From Perognathus longimembris pacificus (Eukaryota > Chordata > Mammalia > Rodentia > Heteromyidae), in NCBI RefSeq assembly GCF_023159225.1, contig NC_063161.1:71452767-71516766 (forward strand): a stretch of 64,000 nt of DNA. Reading direction: 5' to 3'. Both the position numbers and the translations under genes were made by a program. Position 1 is the first letter of the stretch. Every line of letters starts with the position of its first letter. The notes under the pieces were generated by a model. It searched no databases. It saw only the letters and a program-made list of their open reading frames with translations, and was not told where the DNA came from. Below are positions 46,373 through 59,515 of this stretch, in pieces.

Positions 46373-49300
46373 CTTCTTCTTCTTCTTCTTCTTCTTCTTC
46401 TTCTTCTTCTCCTCCTCCTCCTCCTCCTTCTCCTCCTCCTCCGCCTCCTCCTCCTCTTCTTCTTGTTCTTCTTCTTCTTCTTGTTCTTCTTCTTCTTCTT
46501 CTCCTCCTCCTCCTCCTCCTCCTCCTCCTCCTCCTCCTCCTCCTCCTCCTCCTCCTCCTCCTCCTCCTCTTCTTCTTCTTCCTCCTCCTTCTCCTCCTCC
46601 TCCTCCTCCTCCCTGTCCCCCTCCTCCTTTTCCTCCTCCTCCTCTTCCTCCTTCTCCTCCACCTTTTCCTTCTTCTTTCTTCTTCACCAGCCCTGGAGCT
46701 TGGACTCTGGGCCTGGGCTTCTTTTTTAAAACAGTACTAGGAATTGAACTCAGGGCAAGTGCTCCTTCACTGGAGCCATGTCCTGGCAACTCTGGCTGTC
46801 ATGTATGTATGTATATATGTGTGTGTATGTATGCATGCATGCATGAATGTATGTATGTATGTATTTAGCTAGTCCTGGGGCTTGAACTCAGGGCCTGGGC
46901 ACTGTCCCTGAGCTGCTTTGGCTCAAGGCTAGCACTCTACCACTTGAGCTGCAGTGCCACTTCTGGCTTTTTCTATTTATGTAGTGCTGAAGAATCAAAC
47001 CCAGAGCTTCATGCATCGAGTCAAGCACTGTACCACTAGGCCATCTTCCCAGACCCTCTGGCTGTCTTTTAATCTCCAGCTCTTTCCTGCCTTGGGACCT
47101 TTGCACCTATTGTTGCCTCTGCCTTGAGCCAGTCTTTGCTTTCATTTGGTTTGGCTAACTCTTAATCAGGTCTCGGAGATCCGCTTAAACATCCCATCTG
47201 CAGGAAATCCACAGTCTGAATTTAGCTCTTTTGGTCAGTGCACTCAGGGCTGGCTCTCTGCATGACTCTGTCTGTCTGTCTGTCTCTTGGTACTAATGCT
47301 GAGGCTTGAATTCTGGGCTTCACTTTCCTGCTCAAGGCTAGTGTTCTACTACTTGGGCCACACTGCACTTCTGGCAGTTTTGTGGTTAATTGGAGATAAC
47401 ACTCTCTTGGGCTTTTCTGCCAAGGCTAGCTTCAGTGGAAGATCCTCATATCTCAGCCTCCTAAATTGCCAGGATTACAGGTGTGAGCCACGGTACCAGG
47501 CAGATCCAGCCCTCTTACTGAGGGGGTTTGGCATTAATAAATCCCATAAAGAGTGGTCTGGTAATGGGTGCCTACCCTGAACCCTGGGATCTACAGGGTG
47601 GGCACCGGTGGGAGCAGGGAGGCTGTTAGTCGTAGGCCTCACAGTTTTTCTCAGTTCTTGTCATGGAGAACTGGGGAAGGGCGCAGCCATGCTGCAGGAA
47701 GTGTTGGTTTCCCGTTGCTGCTCTTATTGATACCACAAACTTAGTGGTTTAAAGCAACACACACACATTACTTCCCAATTCTCCCAGTTCCCGAGCCCAA
47801 AATGGGCCTCACTAGGTTCAAATCAAGGAGTGAACAGGCCAGGAGGCTCTGGGTAGAGTGCATTCCTGTGCCTTTCCTGCATCCTTGGATTATCGCCCCT
47901 TCCTTCTCTCCAACCTCTCATCCCACACTGCTTCCCTGCCTCTGATTCCCATTCTTCCATTTCCGCCCCCCCCCACCTTTTTTTTGGTAGTATTGGGGAT
48001 CCAACTCAAGGCCTTATGCTTATATTCCCAGCTCTAATTTATTTATTTTTAATTTTATTTTATTGTCACTTGTGGGACTTGAGCTGGGGCCTGGGCACTG
48101 TCCCTGAGCTCTTTGCTCAAGGCTATAGCACTCTATCTCTTTGAGCCATAGCACTACTTCAGGTTTTCTGGTGGTTAATTGGAGATGAATCTCAAAAATT
48201 TTCCTGCCCAAGCTGGCTTTGAACTGTGATCCTCAGATCTCAGCCTCTTGAGTAACTAGGATTATAGGTGTGAGCCACTGGCACCCGGCATCACCCTTAG
48301 TTTAATTGTGTACTTTCCAAAAAAGCAAATGGTATCCAAAGAGCAAGGTAAAAATTATGGTGGACTTAGAATGTGGCTTAGTGGTAGAGTGCTTGCCTAG
48401 CATGTATGAAGCCCTGGGTTCGATTCCTCAGCACCACATAAACTGAAAAAGCCAGAGGTGGTGCTGTGGCTCAAGAGGTAGCATGCTAGCCTTGAGCAAA
48501 AAGAAGCCAGGGACAGTGCTCAGGCCCTGAGTCCAAGCCCCAGGCTGGCAAAAAAAAATATGGTAATCTTCTCAAGCATGTATGTATGTATGTATGTATG
48601 TATGTGTGTGTATGTAATGTGCTTAATTTAAGAGATTTTAGATTTGTTGAAAGGTGACAAGTCATTAGCAGAAGTTGATTAGATCATGGTAACAGTGAAT
48701 TAAGCATCCACAATATTCAAGATGAAGAACATGAAATAAGAGCTGGGGGTGTGGTTCAGTGGTAAGAGCACCTGAGGCCCTGTGTTCAAACCCTAGTACC
48801 ACTAAAGCAAACAAAAACAAAAGTATGACATAATATCAAGTTTCTGGTGAGCAGTAGTGGTGTGTCCAACTGTGATTTCTGTGAAGCAACAGCCTACTTG
48901 ATGTAGTTTCAAGTTATATGTGCTTAGACCTACTATGTGTGAAATATAGGTAAGCGAGAGTCATTTTAGAGAAGTGAGCCATCAGAATGCTCCTGGCACT
49001 TCCCCATGTGGAGCTAGAAATGGATGATAGAAGGGCTAAGTGCAGTAGTGCATGCCTGTAATCCTGACAGTTGGGAGGCAGAGGTAGGAGGATATCGTAG
49101 CCTGGGCTACAAGAGGAAGACTCTTATTTCAAAAACTAAATTAAGAAAAGGTGGGGCTGGGAATATGGCCTAGTGCCAGGGACAGTGCTCAGGCCCTGAG
49201 TCCAAGCCCCAGGACTGGCAAAAAAAAAAAAAAAAAAAAGGTAAAAGGAAATAGATGATGAAGCTGGGTAGGTTCATGTTGGGTGGACATCTGCCTGCCT

Positions 49301-52300
49301 GGGAAGGTGGGTGAACTCATTTATAAACGTCAGCAGCTGGCTGCCAGGGTGGATGGAGCTAAAGACCCACTCCTAGCCATGGCACTTGAGTCAGGCAAAT
49401 TTGGCTCTCTCTGACTGTTTTTAACCTGCATCAGGGACGACGAATCAGATCCAGGGCCAGAGGAACGTGAAAAGGAAGTTTGAGTTGGGGCTGTGTGCAT
49501 TGCCTGGGAAGCCAGCACGGGTCTCAGCCTCTGGAGTTGGCACCCACCCTGCCTCTGCCAAATGTGCTCTGAGCCTTTTCTGGTGTAAACGCCCAGCAAA
49601 CTCCTGAACTCTTTGGTTTGAAAGTGAACTCTAACTACAGAGAACATCAACTCTGGCCTGATGGCAGGAGGGCTCAGGCTGCTGCACAGCCAAAGGCCTA
49701 GGTCAATTTCTGCCCAGCCAGGGGTCCAGGAGGCAGGGCTGGAAGCTGTCTGCCTGCTGGGCTTGGTCAAGGGACAGCTGTCTCTGCTTCAGGACACAGG
49801 ATCTCCCTGAGATTAATCACAGAGCCAGCCTGGCCCCTGGGAGGGGGCTGAGCTGGCTAGGGTTACCTCTCACCCGGAGATGACAGTGGGTGGCAGGGCA
49901 GGCAGGATGGATGGGATCTTGGGGTACCAGGGTGTGTCTAGGGAAGACAGCTTCTTCCACTCCACCTTTCCCCCCAGGCAGACCAATCCCAAACCAGCCA
50001 CTAACTTTCCATCAGACCCCAAACCAGCAAGGGATGATATGCAGGAATTATGTGAAATTAGGAACAGAGGCCAAATGTTGGGTGTCAGGTAGAGGAAGTA
50101 GATGAAACCTGAATGCTGCCGGGGCTCTGCTGGGGCTCCTGGGGCCAGCACAAGTATTTAAGTGAAGGGAGACTTAGTAGGTAGGGCTGGAGGCAGGCTC
50201 AAGGGCTGAGTGTGCTTAAGTGGTGGGCATGGCTTACGGGCATGGGGGTATGACTCAAGTGGTAAAGCAATGGCCTAGCAAGTGTGAGGCCCAAAGCTCA
50301 AACCCTAGTACTGTTATGTGGCAAATTATCCAAGAAGGATTGAATCTTGGAATCTTTATTAGAATGCTAGCAGTCTGTAGGCAGCCAGTTGTTACAAAGG
50401 CCTGCAGCCCGCAAATACCCTTAACACTGTTAGGAAACAGGCCAGAGAGGAAAGAAAGAACATAAACAATACCAACAAACCAGTTCAGCTCCAATGGAGA
50501 GCTGAAATGGGATGCCATAGTGACCAGAGATGATCCAGAAGACAGGACGCAGGACTCAAGCTGGAAGACCTGGCAGGGTGTAATGGCTCCTGGGCTGACC
50601 TGACCCTAAATAGGGTCAGGTCAGGGGGCAGAGTCAGAGGAAGCTCTGGTTCCAGGCACTTGACTGACAGGTTCAGTAACCTATAGACCAAGTGCCCACC
50701 CCCCACTCCCCCCCTCCCCGTCTCCTGGGATTCAGGAACACCCATCACCTGGGGGTGGGACTTGCTTTCCTCTAGAAATTCAGGCACATCCATCAAGACA
50801 AGAAGCCAGATCCTACAATTCACCATGTGGCCAATGATGGCGCTGGCTAGACATGACCTGCTCAAAAGAGAATTTAAAAGTTACACATATTCTTTTAGAT
50901 ACCACTTTTACAAGCAGATACAGGTGCCAGTGGCACATGCCTATCATCCTAGCTACTCAGGAGGCTGAGATCTGAGGTTTGAGGTTCAAAGCCAGTCAGG
51001 GAAGGAAAGTCCTTGAGACTTATCTTCAATCAACTACTCCGGAAAGGCCGGCAGTGGGGCTGTGCTCATGTGCTGGTAGAGCACTAGCCTTGAGCCTGAG
51101 AAGCTGAGGGAGAGCAGCAGCATCCAGGCTCTAAGTTCAAGCCCCAAGACCAGCAAACAGAAAAATAAAAATCCAGATTATATCACATTTTAATGTAGTT
51201 AGTTGATTTTTGGTTTATAGAGACAGTATCCTGCTATAGCCCAGGCTGATATTTTTTCCTACCAGTTCTGGATCTTGAACCCAGGTCCTGGGCACTGCCC
51301 CTGAGCTTTTGTTCTCAAGGCTAGAGCTCTACCACTTGAGCCACAGCTCCACTTCCCACATCGTGATGATTAATTGGAGATAAGCATCTCAACTGGCAAG
51401 GGTCGTGCAGTTAATCTCTTCTTTGGCCTGTTCCTGTCCCCCCCCCCCCGCCCCCATGCTCCCTCACCTCTGGGGCCTGCCCTGCTAACCAAAGCCTTCT
51501 GTCCTGAGGTCAGAGCAACAGCCTGAGTGTGGTAAGGGGGATCCCCTCCACACCCGCCCCCACCCCCAGCAGCGGAAGGAAGGGGGGATGGGCACCGCAG
51601 CCCTCCCAGCAGGAGCAGATGGAGAAGAGAAACACCGCATTGTTTGCCTCTTTGGGGCGTCTGGTTCTAGGCAAGGCTGGGGTTGCTCTGATCTCAGACT
51701 GTGTGGGAGTGAGTTGGGGGGTGTGGGTCACCCGTTTTCTCTGGGCCCGACAGCAATGTGGGATGGGAAGTCTGTTTTTACTAGGGCTAGGTGTTGTCTG
51801 CCATGGTAGACCGTCCTGGACTGGGGGGGATACCCTACCCCCCAAGCCTGGAGTATTCTGGGAAGGTCTAGTTTCAGATGCTAAGGAGAGCCTGGGCCTG
51901 CCTCACTCCCTGTCATAGATCTTCCTTGGAACTCACTGAGGGAAAGAGCCAAATGATTTCTGCCCCTGAACCCAATTTAGAGGCCTTTGAAATTCTGGAG
52001 GTTTCTGCTGGGAGCTGGTGGCTCACGCCTGTAATCCTAGCCACTAAGGAGGCAGAGATCTGAGGACTGTAGTTGGAAGCCAGCAGGAAGCAAAAGGTGG
52101 AGCTGTGGTAAATGGTAAAGCTCTAACACTAAGAGAAAAAGACAGGCAAGTGTGAGAGACTCTTTGTACTGGCACAGAAAGGAAAAAAGGAAGAGAGGGA
52201 GAAAGGAAGGAAGGAAGGATCCCACATATCTATTTGATTCAGGCCCTCTAGTTCCTGAGAGCAGGTGAAGATGCCAAGGTGCCCTGGGAATGGCCAATCT

Positions 52301-55300
52301 GAGGGGCGGGGGTGGGGGGGGGTCCTGGAAGCAAGCAAAGCCCATTAATTAGAGGGGCTACAGGAAGGATGGGGGTGGAGAGGACTCAGTAGGAGTCAAT
52401 TAAGAACTCCAGACAGCTATAGTTCCTCTGTGGTGACTTGGGCCTTTCTTGTGGTCAGCCCTGTGCTGCCTGCAGGCCTTGGGGACAGCAGTCAGATGAC
52501 CATGGGAGCAGTGAGGGGAAGGTGGGCTCTACCTTGCTTTGGAGGACATGTGTCTTTAATCAACATGGAACATGAGTCGGTCTTTGCTGAAGGCCAGGGG
52601 AGCTCAGGTTTCTCGGGAGGCTGCAGCTGTGGAGGGAGGAGGGTGGGCGCCCATCTCCGGGTCATCATGCATGCTGGAAAAAACCTGGATCCAGGCTTGG
52701 TTCAAAACCAGAAGGCTAGCTGGGAGCTGTGTCTCATACCTGTAATCCTAGCTACTCAGGAGGCTGAGGTCTGAGGTTCATGGTTTGAAGCCAGCCTGAG
52801 TAGGTGAGTAGGAAAGTCTATGAGACTTTTAGCCTTCAGCTTGGGGACAGCACCTAGGACTTGAGTTCAAGCCCCAGGACTGACACCAAAAAGGAGAGAG
52901 AGAGAGAAAGAGACAGACAGATAGACAGACAGCCATTGACAGGAGCTGGGGGAAGTGGCATGGCCTGGGTGAGGCTGCCTGCTTCGGCCACTTGTGTGGT
53001 ATTTCTGTGGTCTTCGCACCATGGTTCTATTTATCAGATTGTTATTCTGCTTTTCAGCATTCTGTTGACTTCTCAGAGTCTTGATGCTTAAGAAAAGGTT
53101 AATGAGTATCCCTCGAGAAAATAGTTTAGACTGGGTGTCTGTTGCCACCAGTGTTAATTTATTTTGTTATTCATCTTTGGGCTGTGAGCTAGGGGCCTCA
53201 TGTCTGCTAGGGCCTCATGTCTACCACTTGGGCTGTGCCTCCAGCTCAGCTTTCCACCCAGTGTCTAAGATGTGAGCCACTATCTTTAGGCTTCCAGGTA
53301 CGTAGTGCCATGTCCAGCTTTCTTCTGTGGCAATAGGGTCTCTTGGACAATTCTGGCCTGCAACCTCAATCTCCTCATTCATTCTCAGCCTCCCAAGTAG
53401 CTAGAATTACAGGAGTGACTCACGATAGTTTGTTTATTTTGTGCTGGTTCTGGGGCTTGAACTCTGAGCCTGGGTACTGTTCCTGAGCTCTTTTTTTCTT
53501 TGCTCAAAGCTGGTGCTCTATCACTTGAGCCACAGCTCCACTTCTTGCTTTTTAGTAGCTCATTGGAACTATGTATCAAGAACTTTCCTGCCTTAGCTGG
53601 CTTTGAACTGTGATCCTCAGATTTCAGCCTTCCTGAGTAGCTAGGATGACAGGCGTGAGCCATGGGTGCCCAGCCAGGATTTTTTTTTGTTTTTTGTTTT
53701 TTTGGCCAGTCCCGGGGCTTGGACTCTGGGCCTGAGCACTGTCCCTGGCTTCTTTTTGCTCAAGGCTAGCACTCTGCCACTTGAGCCACAGCGCCACTTC
53801 TGGCCATTTTCTGTATAATATGGTGCTGGGGAATCGAACCCAGGGCCTCATGTATATGAGGCAGGCACTCTTGCCACTAGGCCATATCCCCAGCCCAGGA
53901 TGGGTTTTTAAGCCACGTTTTCCCACCTTCTGCTGAGTTGCTGGAAACAGGGGGGGAGGGGGAATCAAGGAGTCCCAGTGGTGGCACTCAGGGCAAGGAT
54001 GGCTGGGGGAGAGGGCACCCTCCCCCTTCCTCACCTAGTGGTCTGGCAGATACCAGGTGCTAGATTCCAGGGTCCTCCCTTCCAGCACTCACATCCCTTA
54101 GATTATTATCTGGGGTCCTCCCATTGCAAGAGGGTGGGAGGGGATGAAAAGCAGTTGCCCTGGCTTTGGCCCACTCTGTCACCAGCTTGCTGGACCACCT
54201 CCAGCCTGTCCCTCCTCTGGGCCGCAAGTTTCTCACCTGTAAACAGAGGCTGGGGGAGCCAGGCCCTCCCTATGGCCCTGGCAGGCCAAAGCCTTTTTGC
54301 AGCCTTGGGGAGACACCATGGCTGTCCATGAGCCCTGGTATCCCCGCTCCCCTCTCTCTTGGTGGTACTCAGATTTGAACTCTGGGCCTTGAGCTTGCAA
54401 GCCTGGTGCAGTACTACCTGAACCATACCTTCCAGTACTGCTTTTTTGTGTGTGTGGTTATTCTGGAATTCAAGTCTTATGGAGTTTGCAGCCTTCACAT
54501 TGCAGTCTCTTCTTCGGGAGTAGCTAAGATGGCAGGTGTAAGTAAGCCCCCGGTACCCTCTCCCTCCACCATTCTTCTGAGTTCCAGAGGACTGGGAGTT
54601 CCCAGAACATTCTTGTCAGTTTGCATCTCCCAGGTCCAGCAGATTGTGCGTGGTGTTAGCCCCTACCCAACTGGGCTCCTGACTCCAGCCGTGGCTACCC
54701 CTACCTAATCCTTTGTGAGTATCTGTGTGCTTTGTGGTTCTTATCCTCATTTCTCAGCTTCCCAAGTACCTGAACTGCCTTGATGAACCCAGCTTGTGGC
54801 TCTTGCCTGTCTGGGAGTCAGGCGAAGTGTGGCTGGGTATTTAGAACAGCTGGGGCATATATGACCTTGGGGTCACCTGGCTGGGATCTGGGCCTGACAC
54901 AGAGCCTGTCTCCGAGCAGCAGGGAGGGTTGAATGAGTGGCCAGGGCTGACCTGCAGGCCTGCGGTGAGGGCCTCTGGAAGGACCAGGGCTGGGTCAGCT
55001 CCACACACAGCCTGGGCAGCATGAGGCGGCAAGAGAGGGTGCCTGGGTGAGGAGGGAACCTGGATTGGGACCTTGGGAGTGTAGAACAGACGGAGGAGGC
55101 CAGTTGGTCTGCTGGGACACCGTTTGAGGGGTGTGTGTGTGACCCTGGGGACCCCAGAGGAACTGCACCACCCCAGGCTGGGGTGCAGAGCTCGCCCTCT
55201 GCTGGCAGTGAGGGGGAACTGCAGGCTTGCCCTGAGGCTGGGAGCTCAGGTCAAAGGTGAGCACTGCCCAGGCTGGGCCAGGGACATGGGTGGAGACTGG

Positions 55301-58187
55301 ATTGGCCTGGGGAGGAGGCAGGGGGAAGGAGGGAGGGAGGGAGAAAGAAGAGAAAGTCTAGGGTGATTTGCTTTCAGGGTTTTGGCTCAGGGAGCTGGGG
55401 CCAGGTTGGAGGAGCCAGTTTGGTTGGGTGGCCATGGCCGGTGTTGACAGGGTGCATGGTGTGTCTTGTGGGTGTCCTGGAGTGATGGGTGATGACTGAC
55501 AGTGGGGGAGGGGAGGAAAGGGGGTGTTATATGGCTTTGGCTTGGGGCCACAGGTGAAACTCAGGGGGAGCCCCGAGGCTGGAGGAGCTGAGGCTGAACC
55601 TCAGGGGTGGAGGATGGGGGGGTTGTGGGGTAGGTGACATTAAGGAAGGGTGGGGGCATTGGGGACACCCGGAGGCCTCTCCCTCAAGGTAGGATTTCCT
55701 GAATGCTCAGCACTGATTTTATCCAGGACCCCCATGAGAGCCTCAGTGTTCAGCCAGGCCACTTAGCCCCTGAAGATGGCAGCGAGGATGGGTGCAGGAG
55801 CAAATGGCTGGAGCTGTGAAGGGTGGGGGTGGGTGGGCAGGGGCTATTCCACCCCACCCATGGAATGCCTCCCCAAGGAGGTCGGCAGGGAAGCAGATGT
55901 GTTCCCCAGGCTCCTGCTGGGGTGAGCCAGGCTCTGGACTTGGTCCAGGCAATCTCTGTGTTTCTCCCCACCCCCCCCCCCCCGGCCCCGTGTGGTTTCT
56001 GAGGACGAGTTCATGGCATGGAAACCCATGGAGATGGCCGAGGTCTGCAGATGGTGTCTGGGTGATTCACGGAAATGATCACAATTCCCTGTTCATTTCC
56101 TTATCAAAAACCCTGTCCCCCCCCATCTCAGAGGACAGGAGCCGGTACAGAAAAGAACCACCTCTCCCTCTCCCTCTCCCCCCCCTCTCTCTCCCTCCCT
56201 CTCCCTCCCCTCTCTCTCCCTCCCTCCCCCCTCTTCCTCTCTCCCTCCTGCTCTCTCTCTCTCTCTCTCTGTTGTGGGGCTTGAACTCAGAGCCTGAGTG
56301 CTGTCCCTGAGCATTTGTACTCAAGGCCAGTGCTCTACCACTTGAGCCACCATTGGACCACAGCTCCACTTCAGGCTTTTTGGTGGTTCATTGGGCTTTC
56401 CTGTCCAGGCTGGCTTTGACCCGCCATCCTCAGATCTCAGCCTCCCGAGTGGCTGGGATGACAGGCATGAGCCACCTCGACAGCTCACAGTGGGTATGCA
56501 CAGGTGGAAGTGACCAGTGTCCCCTCCCCCCACAGGCACTGGTGCCATCACACAGTGACCCGGACGGTGTCCTGCCAGGTGCAGAACGGCTCGGAGACGG
56601 TGGTCCAGCGCGTGTACCAGAGCTGCCGGTGGCCAGGGCCCTGTGCCAACCTCGTGAGGTAAAGGCCGGGGCCTGCTGTGCCGCCTTCCTTGCCTGCTCC
56701 CCGGGAGATGAGGGTTGTGCAAACATTTGTGGGGCTCTGCCTGTGTACTGGAGAGGAAGGGCGTGTGTGTACACGAGCATGTGTGTGTTGTGCGCACACA
56801 TGTGTGTGTGCGAAGAGACTCACTCCCAAAATGCCAGGCAGACCTTGGCAGATCAGTGTCATGCCTCAACTTCCCCACCTCCACCATTTTCTCCAGTCAG
56901 ACAGAGGCGGTCTTTTCTTGAACCTTCAGCAAACTTCCCCTGATGTGCCCTTCCTTGGCTAGGCTTTGCCTTCTGTGCCTCAGTTTCCCCAGCTGTAAAA
57001 TGGAGGTGAGCAATTACTGCTCCACAAGGTTGCGGGTGGGGGAAGTCCTGCAGGAGTCTAGCTTTGGGCTAGACTTTGGTGAGCTCCGAGGCTGAAGTTA
57101 CAGAATACCTGTGGAGCCTGGGGTACTCTGCTCTTGAGCACCTAGCTCTGAGGTTATGGGGTGACCTGCCCTTGCTGAGCCACGCCCCCCCCCCCCCCCC
57201 CCCCCCCCGCTCCCAGAGTTGACTTGCTCATTTTTCTTTAAATTCTAGTTCTGCAAGCCTGGCCACATGGTAATGGCAGGTTTCTGTTTTCTAATTTCTC
57301 CTCACTCCCTGCTGGAGCTGTGTGGGGCCCACATAGATGGCTCTCTCCTTTCTTTGAAGCCCGTGGGGTGCTTTGATTTGTGTCTGTTTAGGACTTTGGT
57401 GGGCAGAAGGAGTTGGAAAATTAGCCTGGAGGCAGAGGGGATCAGTTATGCGCTTCTTTCTGTCCTCTCTGCTTTCCAGTGGAGCCTTGTTTTCATCTCC
57501 AGGGCCTGTGAGGACAGGGGGTTGGGCATGGCATGGCGCTGCTCGCCTGTAATCCCAGCGTTTGGGAGGCTGAGGCATGAGGATCATGAATGTGAGGCCA
57601 GCCTGGGCTAGAGTGGGATTCTGTCTCAAGTCTACAAACAAATCTGTGAAGCTGGGAGCTGGTGGCTCGCAGCTGTCATCGTGCTGCACAGGAGGCTGAG
57701 GTGTGAAGATGGCGACTTGAAGTCAGCCAGGGTGGACCAGTCAGGTGACACGGGTAACACAGACTGGCTGAGCCCCCAGCCCCTCAGCCAGGAGGTGGCG
57801 GGTCAGGGTCTCTCCCTCATGCCCCTTCGTTTGCCCATAACTGACCTGCACTGAGTTCAAGCAGTGAGCATCAAATGAGTGAACGCTTTCATCTTGTGAA
57901 ATGGTGTGCATGTGTGTGTGTGTGTGTGTGTGCATGTGAGCGTGTATGCAGCTGTTTCCCATGTCATTTTCTCCTTCAGTGATTGTGATTTTTCATTAAT
58001 TTGTCTTGAGACGGCATCTCCCTATGTAGTCCAGGCACAGCCTCATAGTCTCGGTCTCACTGCATCAGCCTCAGTGCTGGGATTACAAGCATGCACCTCC
58101 ACCCCTGGCTGGGGGTTGGGGTGGCACCCCTAACTAATGATTGTGAGGAGCACAAAGCCAGTGTGAAGGAACACAGTCCTCTCCTTA

Positions 58188-58234
<47 letters not shown>

Positions 58235-59484
58235 ATGTGCTAACCAAAGATACACAGCGGTGGGAGGTGGGAGAGAGGGTCCTGGGGCTCCCCTGGGGAG
58301 CGACATTTGAGTCCACATTTGTGGATCAGAGGCTTCCAGTATGGGAGGGGTGTGGGATGGGGGTGGGGAGGCAGGCGGGGACTGACTGCAGCCAGGAGGG
58401 GGCTGGGCAGGGGATGGGGGGGGCTGGGGCAGAGGGCTGGGGGCAGGGGGGGCTGGGGGACTGGGAGTGGGGGCTGAGGGCAGGGGGGGCTGGGGGGTGG
58501 GGCAGTGCTCAGGCAGGCCTTCCCTACAGCTGGGTGAGGAAGGGAGAAAATCGAGGCCCTCACCCCAAATGCAGAGGTGGGCTTGGCTTTCTGTGCCTTG
58601 GTTTCCCTTTCTGGAAGACCTCCCTTTTTCTTGCATGGAGTAGAAAGTCCCCAGGCCTGTGCCTGTTCCTTGCAGGGAGGTGAGGGGTGCAAGGAACTTT
58701 GGGGGGGGCCCTGGGTCAGTTCAGTCGCCGGCAGGGGGGCCAGGCCCGCAGGGGTTAAGTTTCCCGGGCCAGCCCCCCCCTCTGAGGACTTTGATGGTAT
58801 TAAGAGCCAACCATTTCCAGATGTGCTGAGCGGAGGGGTTTCAGCTGCTTCCCTATTCTGCCCCTGCCAGATGGGGGGCCCCCTGCCAGCCGGCCCCCAC
58901 CCCCTCTGGCCCCCACCCCCTCTGGCCAGGATGCCTGAGAGGCTGCGTGAAATCCTGGATTTAAATACTTTCTTAAGAGGAGGCCTTTCCTTCCTGCCCC
59001 TCTCCCTCCCCCAGCAGGGCCAGCCTGTCCCCCATGCCTCCCAGCAGCCTGCGGGAGGGGAGGCCCAGGTACAGCCGGACACCCCTCCCCAGCCTCCCTC
59101 CTCCACTGCTATTAATCAGGAGATTAATAATCTGGTCTCTGCCTCCCTCCTCCAGCCCCCACCCATTTCCTGTTGAGTCTCCAGCCCGGCTGGGCACCTC
59201 CGGGTCCGGTCTTCTTCCCGTGGGGGTCCCTGGTGAGGAAGTGGGGGCCAGGCAGCAACAGTGGAGGGCTGAAGGGCCCAGAGAGGGAGGGGGCCGGGAC
59301 CCCTGAAGGGGTGTGAGCCTGTGGCACCTGGCTGCTGTTGGGGGCAGCACTCGGGCCTCTACTTACCTGGTCCAGAGCAGGGTGATCCCCGCTGCAGAGG
59401 ACTGGGGGGACCCACCGTCCTGTGTAGCCACCCAGAAGCGTACCATGGCTCCGGGGCCAGGCTGGACTGCGTGTGTGTGTGTGT

Positions 59485-59515
<31 letters not shown>

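Larger units (their letters stand above)
48050..51400. mobile_element. SINEs in COL26A1 intron 1
   Basis: A reverse copy at 48050-48290, forward ID-like monomers at 48736-48810 and 50235-50320, a B1-like monomer at 49032-49145, a forward composite at 50925-51160 and a reverse copy at 51250-51400. Confidence 0.7.
42821..56535 (+). other. COL26A1 intron 1 (13.7 kb)
   Basis: After the CpG island the intron contains SINEs, microsatellites and unique sequence. The unique stretches at 44.05-44.58, 44.80-46.12, 47.5-48.0, 49.25-50.2, 50.3-50.9, 51.4-52.0 and 54.55-56.27 kb show no recognisable exon. Several G-rich stretches occur at 55.1-55.7 kb. Confidence 0.8.

Noticed and set aside
46301..46789. 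Frames encoding poly-Leu, poly-Ser or poly-Glu
   Set aside because: Translations of the TTC/TCC microsatellite.
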